NCBI GenBank assembly: GCA_012934845.2
Contig: WNNJ02002401.1
Coordinates: forward strand, 186,001 to 250,000
Reading direction: 5' to 3'
Source: Pomphorhynchus laevis
Lineage: Eukaryota; Acanthocephala; Palaeacanthocephala; Echinorhynchida; Pomphorhynchidae
DNA length: 64,000 bases
The notes below the pieces were generated by a model. It did no database searches and was not told where the DNA came from. It was given only the letters and a program-made list of their open reading frames with translations. Positions 54,102 to 64,000 of the stretch are shown piece after piece. Position numbers and translations under genes: made by a program. Every line of letters begins with the position of its first letter. The stretch's first letter is position 1.

Positions 54102-54601
54102 TTATATTAAATATTTCTGATTTAAATATCGGTAACGAATAGCACAAATATTATCTCCTTGTTTGCTAATGATTATAGACAACCCTTTAAGATAAATTTT
54201 ATATCGAAAATTACAAATTAAAAGATCTATTTTTGTAAAACCTACATCTGAATTTGGAATTCGCTTAAGGCGTATCGAGCTGTTATGAACAAAATTGAGA
54301 TATTTTGCTTCTGCAAAAACGTCGCAGTCACAAGTTGTGTTCAAGCAACGATTGCAATCCTTAAAATACAGCTCAGATTTTGAACGGGTTTTCTTTATCG
54401 TAACTATGTCCTCATCGTCAAAATACAGTTGATGAACTTCTCTTTTATAATCGGAATCATCCTGAAGACGTTGTGCATCCACCTCAGGTACTTTCAGCAT
54501 ATAGTCAATAGAATGTAGTGTGGCATTAGAAAGGCTTGGATTTCGATTTAAGGCTTTTAATAATTTTAAGTTGTATAGTTTGTTGTCTTCTACCTTATGT
54601 G
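54102..54601 (-). CDS. Possible terminal exon of an unrecognised host gene
   Basis: A 169-codon minus-strand frame ends at 54102. Its first codons coincide with a good splice acceptor (TTTTGTTTCTAG, exon from 54601), so it is more likely a last exon than a complete gene. The product is mixed charged sequence (KVEDNKLYNLKLLKALNRN, DDEDIVTIKKTRSKSELYF) with a cysteine cluster (DCNRCLNTTCDCD) near residues 89-101. I do not recognise a domain. Codon content is less AT-simple than the surroundings, which supports coding. No upstream exon was identified to the right. Confidence 0.35.
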
Positions 54602-54901
54602 CTAGAAACAAAAGTATTCAATTATCATTTATTTAGAACCGTTAGAAATTATGTATTAAATGTACCAAGAATTGATATTTATTTTGTATTACACAAATTA
54701 ATAAAATTTTATTGTAAACAAACAGCAGTTGATATTATTTTTAAGAAATGTGCATATTTTAAAACAAAACCATATATTATCTTGGTTATAAACTTGCACT
54801 CTCGATTAAATCTCATCATTTTGGTATTTAGTCTCCGCGGTTATGTATTAATTTGTCGAACATTATATTAAGTTACCCTTGAAACCAAGTTTTGTGTATG
54901 G

Positions 54902-56265
54902 CTTATTACAGTTTGGGTTAAACTAAATGGTCTATTTTACATACTATTTAGTCTTTTAACAGTGTCGTCTATGCTGAAGACATTATTAAAGAGAATAATG
55001 TAATAGTGTGCAGCTCAAACCGAGGGCATATACAAATAAAGATGATCGATTTTGCATCATATTTTGTCATTTTTTAAATAAAATTATGTTGTCCATCATT
55101 ATCTTTTAATCTGCAATCAAACAGTATTTTTGCATTCAATCTCGTTAACTTCACAATCAGATTTGACACCTTTCCAAATAAAGAAAATTCAAAAAATTCA
55201 GAAAATAATAATCAAAATCTAACTAACAAATATCGTTGCAATTCAAATATTAAATTAGAATAATAAATCGGCAATCCCTGATCGTCTAAATCTCAATAAA
55301 TTGTAATTATAAATATATAATTTCAAATAAATGTAGGATAATTGAATGTTAAATCATTAATATTGTTAATGATTTCTCGGGGCTTTGCTAATGCTACCAA
55401 GCGTGTCCCCAGGTTGCGGATATAGGAAATTCCTTTAGATATAAATGAAAGCTGTAAAATAAGCGAGACTTCTGATCGAATAAGCAGTCTCGGACAATTA
55501 GCGACAGAGATATTGTGTGGTGGAACTGGGATGGCTTCCAGTCTCAATAAGAATCCACAAGCCTAAAGGGGATTTAGCATTGCGAATGGCGAATACAAGA
55601 ATAGAAGTTAATGATTTTGAGAAAACCGGTAAGATTGAATTTGTCAGAAGTAGTTAAAAAACACAAAAAGATAAAATGTATTCATTTATCACCGAATCAG
55701 CTAATAACATTAATTTGTGATTCTATTGATTGCGGTATTGACCAAATTGATTGCAAAACTCACGACATTGAATGCAAAGGTGATGACCGAATAAATAATC
55801 ATTCATAGCACTCACATTATGTGAGTGTTTTTATTATATCCTAAATTACGCTCTTCAGAAAATCAAGTTTAAAATATAATTTAGAGAAAATAAAATCCGG
55901 TAAAACTTAATATTTAATTAATAAACAAATGCAGTAATTAAATTATTAATATATACCTGAATTTGACTTTGTTAAAAGGGATTATACTTTTGTTAAAAAG
56001 GAATTTTAGTTCGTAAAATATTCACTAGTAAGCGAACTGATCTCCAGTCACTGCGCCATTTAATATATTCAAACCAATTAAGATAGCTTTTTTTGTTATT
56101 CGTAGCTGAATTAATTTTAAATAATAATTTCAAGTCGCTTAGTAATGTACGACTATTTACTAAAAGCATTCTATATTTTAATTATTATACAAGTCAACCT
56201 CTAATACAATTAATGCTTTTTGATTTAATGCTTGTTTGTTTCACGTCTTTAAGGTTTTCAATGTA
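54902..56265. other. Intergenic DNA, no gene recognised
   Basis: 55370-55600 is GC-richer (CGTGTCCCCAGGTTGCGG and CTCGGACAATTAGCGACAG) and looks like mobile-element sequence that I cannot assign. A 65-codon frame follows at 55611-55808 (ending in a DCGIDQIDCKTHDIECKGDD-like Asp/Cys motif). Hairpins: 9 bp at about 55345-55370 and CACTCACAT-T-ATGTGAGTG at 55808-55826. Confidence 0.4.
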
Positions 56266-56890
56266 AATTGAATCGATCAACAATGAAAAGAAAAGTGGCA
56301 GGTATGAAAGTAATAAGCACTCAGACAGTTGCAATGCACTTGTCTTAAATTAAAGAGTCAGCATCAAGAACAACTTCCTGCTGGAAGATACTAGGAAGTC
56401 AAAAGAGAATCAAATACAAATCTGTTAAGCTAATGCAGTAATGCGTTGTTTGTACCGATATTTTACGGCAATACAAGAGCTGAGCATTCAGCGCTGAGCA
56501 TTCAGCTCATGCAGTTCATAGTAAAAAGCTGATCTTTCAACTTGTCAAAACGATTGAATCGATCAACAATGAAATGCCAAGTGAACAACAATATGAACAG
56601 TATGACAATATGAACAATATGAACAAATGCCAAGCGATCAACAATATGAACAGTATGAAAGTAATCAGCACTCAGACAGTTGCAATGCACTTGTCTTGGA
56701 TTAAAGAGTCAGCATCAAGAACAACTTCCTGCTGAAAGATACTAGGAAGTCAAAAGAGAATCAAATACAAATCTGTTTAGCTAACGTAGTAATGCATTGT
56801 TTGTACCAATATTTCACGGCAATACAAGAGCTGAGCATTCTGCTCATGCTGTTTATAGTCAATAAGCTGAGCAGTCAACTTATTACTCAG
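56266..56890. repeat. Large direct duplication, offset ~351 bp
   Basis: ATCGATCAACAATGAAA, GCACTCAGACAGTTGCAATG and CAACTTCCTGCTG recur with an offset of about 351 bp at their second occurrence. The second unit contains a short AATATGAACA-type repeat. No frame. Confidence 0.85.
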
Positions 56891-57084
56891 TTCACAGTCT
56901 TGAACTCTGGATAATGATCGAATGAACACGATCCCGAGTAGAGGCGGTCGAAATTAGGTTCATTCGTGGTCTGATAGGTCTGGACCTTGGTAATATGCTG
57001 AGGAAATCGTTCATCCGCAAGATAAGACTTACTGGGTGATACGCCATCCAAAAAAGTGCTGATAATAAATTGTAACTAATTTAT

Positions 57085-57300
57085 TGTTTTATTGGAGCTA
57101 AATCAAAGAAAGGAGTAAAATTTTATTTGATATATTTGCTAACCTCTGTTAACATCTTCAGAAAATTACTTAATTTTCTGAATTACTAAAATCACTGAAT
57201 TACGTAATTTTCTGAAGATGTTAACAGAGGTTAGCGAAATATCAAGTTTGTATCAAATTTGATCCAAATTTAATAATTCTTTATCATTAATGGATTATTA
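57085..57300. repeat. Second foldback unit with hammerhead-like cores (PLE-b)
   Basis: Arms at about 57091-57170 and 57204-57290 are imperfect reverse complements and match the unit at 1313-1530. The plus-strand core (57212-57243) has CTGAAGA, stem II GTTAAC/GTTAGC around AGAG, GAAA and TATC. The minus-strand mirror is degenerate. Confidence 0.65.
57212..57243 (+). ncRNA. Hammerhead ribozyme-like core (PLE-b type), best copy
   Basis: Besides the core and stem II, stem I pairs well: the bases after TATC (AAGTTTGT) pair with GTAATTTT before CTGAAGA at seven of eight positions if G-T pairs are allowed. It is the most convincing candidate of the PLE-b type. Confidence 0.6.
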
Positions 57301-57378
57301 TCAACTATTTATAGTAATTAAAATCTTTATGGAACAATGAAAATTATTTTTATTTAATACAACATAACGTTAATGTCC

Positions 57379-57410
57379 GATATTTCGATAGCTACTGCTA
57401 TCATCGTCAG
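57379..57410 (-). ncRNA. Hammerhead ribozyme-like core (PLE-a, left repeat)
   Basis: Minus strand: CTGACGA, GATAG/CTATC stem II around a 6-nt loop, GAAA, TATC, then GGACATTAA as in the other copies. Confidence 0.6.
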
Positions 57411-57493
57411 GAAACTACAAAAAATAACTAAAGTTGCCATGGCAACTTTAGTTTTCTTATAGACAACGGAAATTTCATTAAATTTTGTTTTAA

Positions 57494-57790
57494 CCAAAAA
57501 AAATTAAGATTCCCTGTGCTAACTGTTCCTCCTCTTATATTGATCAAACTGGACAAGGATTGGAAAAGCGTATGTCACAACATAAATATAATATTAAACG
57601 GGGTAATATGGTGGGTGCTATATCACAACATGTATTGAATTTTGGTCATAATATGAACTTTGATGACGCTTCAATTTTATCATATAAAAGTGATTATCTA
57701 TCTCGTATAATACAGGAGGCATATTTTATTAATAAGAATAACATTTTACCTAATAATAAACCTGATTTTAATTTGAAAATTTCCTATTAG
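57494..57790 (+). pseudogene. PLE GIY-YIG endonuclease domain, C-terminal fragment
   Basis: PLE proteins join an RT to a C-terminal GIY-YIG nuclease. The 98-codon frame gives KIPCANCSSSYIDQTGQGLE (Cys pair and the YI-x-QT strand), KRMSQHKYNIKRGN (catalytic Arg and the His), SQHVLNFGHNMNFDD (second His pair) and RIIQEAYFINKN (the conserved Glu helix), ending NFNLKISY-like. The spacing matches the PLE version of the domain. It begins directly after a stop, so the RT part is missing. Confidence 0.8.
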
Positions 57791-58149
57791 TTTTTAATTA
57801 GTTGTAATCCTTATTGAACTTGGTTAATTATATTTGTTTGATTTGTTTGTTTTTTGGTATCAATTTTACGTAATATTTATTTTATTTCATTATTATAATT
57901 TTTGATAATTTTTTTGAGTAATTCAATATATTTTTAATATATTAAAATATTCCTTTTAATCTTGGGTTGCGGTTCTTTTTTTTGAAATTTGTTTTTGAAA
58001 ACAACTTGTATAGAATGTGTGTGAGTGTGTGTTTGTAGTTTTTTCTTTGAAGTTTGTTTTTTACAAAAAAACCTTGTATAGAATGTGTGTGAATGTCTTT
58101 GTAACGTTTTTCTTTGAAGTTTGTTTCTATGTTTTATTGTAATTTGTAC

Positions 58150-58478
58150 TTTAACAGTAAGATATAACCGATTACTTTCGGATACAACAAGTAAACAGCC
58201 CACAAGCGGAAAAACTAGTTTCTATACTTTTACTAGGTTTTCTTGATATCGTATTTAAATGACTCACATTTCTTTCTATGAAAACCAAATCAGAATTTTT
58301 TAAAATATTGTGATATCAATTATTTTTGGTTTAAAAATATCCCTTCAATGAGTAATTAATGCTTATATGACAATGTATTGGTTTCAAACGCAAAAATGCT
58401 ATATTGATGTTTTGTCAATAGGCATTATAGTTTTTTTTTGAAAATATCCATTTACTTCTTTCTTTTATTATACAATAG
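58150..58478. repeat. Repeat inserted into PLE-a; inverse copy at window start
   Basis: Comparison with the uninterrupted PLE-a 3' end at 45480-45530 shows extra DNA here. Its first 186 bp are the reverse complement of 1-186. The right part contains AAAATATCCATTT.CTTCTT, also seen at about 39292. Confidence 0.75.
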
Positions 58479-58490
58479 TTGCCATGGCAA

Positions 58491-59491
58491 CTTTAGTTCT
58501 TTTTTGTAGTTTCCTGACGATGATAGTAGTAGCTATCGAAATATCGGACATTAAAGTTTTGTTGTATTAAATAAAAATACTTTTCTTCGTTCCATAAATA
58601 TTTTATTTAGGCATCATAGTATTTCTTGAAATATCCTTTCTCGCATGTTAACCCCTTGAGATCTATTTTAATGCCCGTAATTACAGCGAAATTTGAATTT
58701 GAGTACGAGAAGTGTTTATGAAAATAGATGCATTCGTAAAATATTTGTGGCCATTTTGGGCTACAGGGAGGGAAAGAAGCGATTTTAAATTGATCAGGTT
58801 ACTAATTTTTTAGGCTACTCGAGGCGAGATCCACTTGCTAAACGAAGGATAATGAGCAATTAGTGTCAATTATCAATAAAAGTTTTGATATATTTTTCCA
58901 TCACAAGTTTTTGCTTAAATCAAAAAATGATTTATAGTTACAAAAAAATTTTATTAAAATATTTCCAAGGATTAACGTATTCTAAAATTATCATTGTTCA
59001 TTGACATTGGCATTGACATTGGCATTGACATTGTCACAGCACGCGATCGCAGTTCTCACGTTGATTCTGTAAACTAAGTATCGGGGTATTGCCTTTTCAA
59101 AAAATACAATAAAAAATACAAGGATCGGCACCACTCTGGATACTCTAAAGTGATGCCAATCGTAACTATCTTTGATCTTGTCGAACATGGATGTCGTATC
59201 AAAGGCGAAAGCGATTACCTTATTTTTGTTTTCTGTCACAAAATCTTTAGTAAGTGTGGAGCTTATCCATCTTCTCAATCGAATACATGGATAAGTCATA
59301 TATAACTCAAAAATATATCGTTAAAAAAGATAAAAAAATAATCCAATATGTACTAAATATAATTATTTAGTACATATTGAAATTATTTAGTCCATATAAT
59401 TAAATATATTCATAAGAAAAATAAATATTTTTGAGTAATTATTAAATTTGCTTAACAATTTGAAATAAAAATTAATTTAATGTCAACAAAC
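58491..59491 (-). repeat. Inverted duplicate of 39414-40400
   Basis: The whole 39.4-40.4 kb unit recurs in inverse with few differences, including the 67-codon frame (here continuing to a 102-codon frame, 58991-59299). A 12-bp array CATTGACATTGG has more units here (59001-59033) than in the other copy. The outer terminal repeat found at 39331-39413 is absent from the right side. Confidence 0.88.
58514..58545 (+). ncRNA. Hammerhead ribozyme-like core (PLE-a, right repeat)
   Basis: CTGACGA (58514-58520), GATAG-TAGTAG-CTATC stem II, GAAA (58538-58541), TATC (58542-58545), GGACATTAAAG. It is the cleanest PLE-a core in the window, with an intact 5-bp stem II. Confidence 0.65.
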
Positions 59492-60477
59492 CTGAATGTT
59501 TCAGAAGAACAAGTAAAAAGATAATTGTCATAATGAAGGAAATATACAAGCATGTAAATTTTCTTCGAAGGTAAAAGATACGATTATGATGGGTACAATA
59601 TAGCCAGTTGGTTTGAATCAATGATTTCATATCGGCTAGAATAAAAATGTATGAAAAAATAATATTTCAAATTAACTGAATTTACATATGTTTATATGAA
59701 AATAATTAGTACCAGAGAAGTCATTAGTAAGAATTGATTTGTTAAATGCTCAAAATAAAATGCATGTTAACTGTTTTTTTAAATTATAGATTAAAAATAT
59801 TTTTTCTTATTTTTAGTATAACAAGTTATTTATAATTTTAAATTATTGTAGTTATTAGCAGATAAATACAATTTTAATCGGAATATTTTTTCATTGATTT
59901 TAAATATAAAAATTGATAAATTGATATATCTTACTTCAAAATTAACTTTTAAGTTTCATTTCTTAAATTGTATTTAAATTAAAATTATTAAATTACGGGC
60001 AAACTGCACATTATTTTTGAAACATTACAGATTTTACTTCAGGGTCATTTACAAATATTTCTGGGACTGAAAACATTCAAACTATTTCCTTAGATTGTAT
60101 CCTAAAATTATTTAAGGAAATAATTTAATTTGGTGAAATAAATTATTTCATCAATAATTTGTTTTGTATTAATTTCAGGAAATAAGTTTTCGACTTATTA
60201 AACAAAAATAAATTTATTTTGTGAAATTATTCAATACGCAACAGTGATTTTGAAGTATCAATAACCGTTATTTTGGCTCTTTGAAATAAATATTATTTTT
60301 CTTTGCATACAAATGAAATATAGACTTAATGATTTATTTTAAATTAAAAAGCAAAAGTGAAATAATTATTCGAATATTTTTAAAGTAACATTTAAAAGCA
60401 TAATCTTAAATTAATAATATTGGGTCAATACTTGTATTGCCCCAATTTACAGCGGAAAAAAATGTTGAGTGGTTTCG
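59492..60477. other. AT-rich intergenic DNA, no gene
   Basis: Long A/T runs and only short frames. Nothing recognised. Confidence 0.5.
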
Positions 60478-61020
60478 TTAACGAGGTATGAAGAATTGTG
60501 AGTTGGATACGATGTTGAAGGAATGCATATCTTGATTTATTGTGCCTTGATTTATTGATTTATTAGAGCCATAGTGCGGGCACGTAGAAGTCGTTTGAAA
60601 AGTGGAAGCGATGAGGAAGAACATATATATGCTGGCAAAGAATTCCGGTAAGTAGAGCAACGACAATAAAAGAACGGAGACCATAGTAGGTTGAGTAGAG
60701 AGCGATGAGTAGAAGTAGAGAATTATTTGATCACAGAGGCGATAAGGCATAGCGTAAATCATAAAGATAAGCAAGTGTAAGTAGGATGGTAAGTGATCAA
60801 ATAGAAAACAAAAGATAACGACACGCAAACGAAATTCAACATAAAGGTTAATAGATGACCAGGATAGGACGGAAAGATAAAGGGGTATGATCGTAGCGAC
60901 AAAGACGTACGAGGACACGAGCAGCAGTGTATATGATACGTTGGAAAGGTAAAAACGCAGAATTGGAAGATTTGGCAAATATGCTATGGCAATAATCGAT
61001 TCTGGGAATCAAGAGAGACG
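60478..61020 (-). mobile_element. Diverged LINE B-like relic, ORF2 C-terminus
   Basis: One minus-strand frame at about 60895-61020 gives IPRIDYCHSIFAK and RIIYTAARVLVRLCRYDHT, matching FPKIDYCLSLFAN and RIINTAVRVLFRLRRFDHT of LINE B. The rest can be followed to about 60580. A 166-codon open frame (60478-60978) over the same bases is a different frame and not the real one. Confidence 0.75.
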
Positions 61021-61033
61021 ATATTTATTTATT

Positions 61034-61200
61034 TATTAGTATTACAATTTATAGCCAAATGACTGTTTCAACTGATTACATAGGAAAAATATGAAAAAAA
61101 GAAAAGAAAAAATAAGTATCATTAGTATTACAAGTTATAACCAAATGGCTGTTTCAACTGATCACATAGGAAAAATATAAAAAAAGAAAAGAAAAAAGTA
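61034..61200. repeat. ~84-bp duplication in LINE G 3' UTR
   Basis: TTAGTATTACAA, TGTTTCAACTGAT and AAAAAGAAAAGAAAAAA recur with an offset of about 84 bp. Moderately diverged. Confidence 0.8.
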
Positions 61201-61611
61201 AATAGCGGTTACATAATATTGTACACATCCGGAATGCCATGAACGTTAATCCACTGACACAGTTGAACTTTAAATTGAAAGAAGTTCTTGGTACATGCTA
61301 TTTCTCCTGGCAACGTGTTCCAGGCGTTTAATGCTCGATGTGAGAGCCTAGCCAAACTTACTACTTTACCGTGAGGAAACTTAAATAGTTTCAATGGGTG
61401 GCAAGTAAATAGCGGTTACATAATATTGTACACATCCGGTATGCCATGATCGTTAATCCACTGACGCAATTGAACTTTAAATTGAGAGAAGTCCTTGGTA
61501 CATGCTATTTCTCCTGGCAACGTGTCTCAGGCGTTTAATGCTCGATGTGAGAGCCTAGTCAAACTCACTACTTTACTGTGGGGAAACTTAAATAGTTTCA
61601 ATGATTGGTCA
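61198..61611. repeat. 207-bp tandem duplication of the LINE G ORF2 end
   Basis: Units 61198-61404 and 61405-61611 both contain TAAATAGCGGTTACATAATA and the reverse of SLTRLSHRALNAWNTLPGEI. About a dozen differences separate them, so the duplication is not recent. Confidence 0.88.
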
Positions 61612-64000
61612 CGACGCGTCTGAGAACAAACTTTAACATAGCACGAGGGAAACCCATCTATCCCATTAACCATTCGCCATAATGCAATAAGATCTAGGTA
61701 ATATAGCCTCTGACCCAAAGATTGTATCTTTAGAAATTCAAGCCGCTCACGATATGAATATGATCCATCCATACACATTCGAGAACCTCTACGAAGGATT
61801 GACTCTAGTCTATTGAACTCTCCCTTAGTGTACGGAAAAACTGCTTGCACGCAGTACTCTATATACGAGCGAACACGAGAGGAGTAAAGTCGTTTGAAAA
61901 CATATGGATTAATACGATTAAATGCATTTTTGACGCAGTACATAGCTCGCAAAGCCTTGCTATAGGCAAACTCTATATTTTACCGAGATTTCAATGTCCT
62001 ATGCACCATGACACCTAGATCCCTATACTCCATGACGACATTAAGAATTGAAGTTCCTAGGAGAAAATTACAGTCACCGCAACGCCTTCCTAATTTCATG
62101 TGGCCGCATTTGTCAACATTGATCTTCATAACAGTAGCCTCACCCTATCGGTATATTTCGTTAAGGTCTTCCTGCAGGGAAATGCCAAGCGGATCAATAT
62201 CATCTACAGACCATAGTTTGAGGTATCAGCAAAAGCAAGACAGGGACTCTGAATCGCAGCAACAAATCGTTTAGGAACACAATAAACATCAGAGGTCCTA
62301 GTATGGTACCCTACGAGACACCACTGTAAACGCGTCTGGGGGTGGAAAGATCGTGCCAACCCTAACTCTAAAGAATCGATTACGTAGGAAATCTTGAACC
62401 CACTTACACAACATTACAGGAATGCCGTAGTTGAATAGTAATGCTACAAAGCTCTATGCGGCACCCGATCGAATGCTCTTAAAAAGTCAATGAATACCAC
62501 ATTGATTGATTGGTCGCGACTGACCGCCTCAGCCCACATTTTGCGTGAAGTCAATAAGTTAAGCAAGAACGATCAGAGAGGAAACCGTGTTGAGAAGATG
62601 ACATTATTCCGAGTTCCCTCAAGTGATGCGTGATCCTGGTGGCGATCAACTTTTCAAGCACTTTGCATAGAGAACTAGTCAGGCTGATTGGTCTATAGTC
62701 AGTACAAGCCGTTGCAATGGTTTTCTTTGGGATCGGAACTACGATGGCAGTTTTCCAGACATCAGGAACACATCCACTGGTCAAACTGTTCTCAAAAATA
62801 GCAAGAAGCGAAGGAGCCAAATATCTAGATAAATTCTTCAATTAAAACTGAAATATGTCATCAGGGCCGGTAGAGCTAAATGGGTCAAGCTGATCAAGCT
62901 GACTTACAATCTCACTACTCGTTATTGGAAGAAAACGCGAAAATTGCCCTAATGCTACACCATGCGAAGTGATAGAAGCTCTAGGTGAACTATTTGTCGG
63001 TAGCGAAAAAGACGTAGCAAGGCATTCCACAATACCCCTCTGAGAAGTTATCACACATCCCTCCGCGTTAACGACATACTTGATTTCTGTGTTGAGGGTT
63101 CTGTACCGACGAACATAAGCCCAGAATAGTTTTGGATTTCGTGTTACATTATTAGCGATAGACGATTCGAATGTATATCGTTTTGTTGATTTCACTCTAG
63201 TACAAAGATTTTGAACATATTTATATCTGGCAGAGAAACTAGAATCAGAACGCTGAAGCTTTTATAAACAATTTCGTGAACTTTTTGTTGTCTGACGTCG
63301 GAATCTATCCATGCAGGTGACTTAGCAGCATAAGAGGATTCGCGCATAGGGGCAAGAATATCAGATAATTTATGTAGGTAATCAGTGATCATATTCAATG
63401 ATAGCTTGTCCGTGTTCATGAAAGTACACGGGAATTGGTTGTAAACTCTCAAAACATCTTCTCTTCTCACTTTCGACCAATGACGTTTGGAAGTTTTTGA
63501 GCTAGGTGGACAGAATCTGGAATAAGGGACAGCCGTCAATGAGAGCAAGCAGTGGTCACTACTTCCTAAAGGAGGGAGATGATCAACTTTGATTATGTCT
63601 CCTACATATCTGGAAAACACCAGATCAAGTACCGAATCCGACAGGAACTCAGATATTTCCCTTTCCGTGGAACTACCATCATAAAAGACAGTCTGACCAT
63701 CTAGATCGTGGAAGATTAAAATCACTCGAAAGAATAAAGTGAGGGGAGGAACATACCGATTGTAAAATAAGTTTTAGTTGATCAGTGTATTCAATTACTG
63801 ACGGAGATCGATACACGACGCAGAAATTTATACTGGTAGCTGAGTGATCGATACGGAAGCAAAAAGTCTCAAACGACCAAAAAGGGTCACAAACAATCAA
63901 CACATCAGATACAAGGAAATTTTCTCTGACATATGCGGCGACACTGCCACCTCGCCTACCTGATATCCTGTCGTTTCGTAAAGGCGAAATCCAGGAATGT
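61209..64000 (-). pseudogene. LINE G ORF2, endonuclease-reverse transcriptase, damaged
   Basis: Reading from the right edge: GRRGGSVAAYVRENFLVSDV, FCVVYRSPSVIEY, ILSSDFNLPRSRW (endonuclease), PLGSSDHCLLSL, then NNVTRNPKLFWAYVRRYRTL (linker), SSTGPDDIFQF, IPKKTIATACTDYRPISLTS, SSQHGFLSDRSC (RT). The palm with the YADD box (62100-62540) is decayed. C-terminal motifs: YSSRVRSYIEYCVQAVFPY, RRGSRMC and LSHRALNA. About six breaks. Confidence 0.85.

Larger units (their letters stand above)
57318..58615 (+). mobile_element. Penelope-like element PLE-a, 3' part between inverted terminal repeats
   Basis: A minus-oriented terminal repeat (57318-57448) and a plus-oriented one (58480-58615) flank the GIY-YIG coding end and 3' UTR. 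Inverted or partial upstream terminal repeats are known for PLEs. The palindrome TTGCCATGGCAA marks the inner end of both repeats. The RT part is absent, so this copy is incomplete. A foreign repeat (58150-58478) interrupts the 3' UTR. Confidence 0.8.
61021..64000 (-). mobile_element. CR1-like LINE family G, runs off the right edge
   Basis: Minus-strand element covering most of ORF2 and the 3' end, closest to families C and H. ORF1 and the ORF2 start lie beyond the window. The 3' region is tandemly duplicated twice (see below). Confidence 0.88.

Noticed and set aside
56930-57060. tRNA-like or SINE promoter boxes (GAGTAGAGGCGG, GGTTCATTCG)
   Set aside because: The A- and B-box consensus is not met and no cloverleaf could be drawn.
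60478-60978. A 166-codon, very hydrophobic minus-strand frame as a membrane protein
   Set aside because: A different frame of the same bases gives LINE B C-terminal motifs; the hydrophobic frame is a shadow.

Overview
The window looks like intergenic, transposon-dense DNA from an AT-rich arthropod genome, most likely an insect. The evidence is two small conserved eukaryotic protein genes (a BCAS2/SPF27-type splicing factor and an Alba-domain RNase P/MRP subunit), CR1-like non-LTR retrotransposons whose ORF1 carries a PHD-like zinc finger, and Penelope-like elements (PLEs) with GIY-YIG and hammerhead-ribozyme sequence. The species cannot be fixed from sequence alone. No bacterial operons, CRISPR arrays, tRNA or rRNA genes were seen.

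Layout. 1-2611: AT-rich DNA with a foldback unit holding two convergent hammerhead-like cores. 2612-15490: a LINE nest. An old CR1-like element (called H here) is split by a damaged copy of family A, by a copy of family B with both ORFs open (ORF1 465 aa, ORF2 965 aa), and by a 5'-truncated relative of B with a clear target-site duplication. 15596-22190: a graveyard of B fragments, including one copy with the inverted-5'-half structure expected from twin priming, itself hit by another B copy. 22711-23316: BCAS2 on the minus strand. 23569-35640: minus-strand LINEs E, C, F and J in series, with C and F nearly full length. 35646-39330: AT-rich repeats. 39331-45625: PLE terminal repeats, a retrozyme-like unit, a different LINE (K) with a CCHC-type ORF1, and a 33-bp minisatellite. 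45898-46326: RPP25-like gene. 46327-57080: mostly AT-rich with small repeats, a MITE-like element and one exon-like ORF. 57085-59491: PLE sequence with inverted terminal repeats, and an inverted duplicate of 39.4-40.4 kb. 60478-64000: a B-like relic and LINE G, which runs off the right edge.

Three signals cut across the features. (1) The 3' ends of two LINE lineages carry small hairpins whose stems change by compensatory substitutions between copies, pointing to an RNA structure kept by selection. (2) Several PLE terminal repeats and two foldback units carry type-I hammerhead-like cores ending in a self-complementary AUAU stem III. (3) Perfect hairpins with 10-18 bp stems are strikingly common in both coding and noncoding DNA, and one pair of duplicated copies shows two paired changes that separate a perfect hairpin from an imperfect one, as template-switch correction would produce. 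All boundaries are read by eye; no identities or ages were computed.
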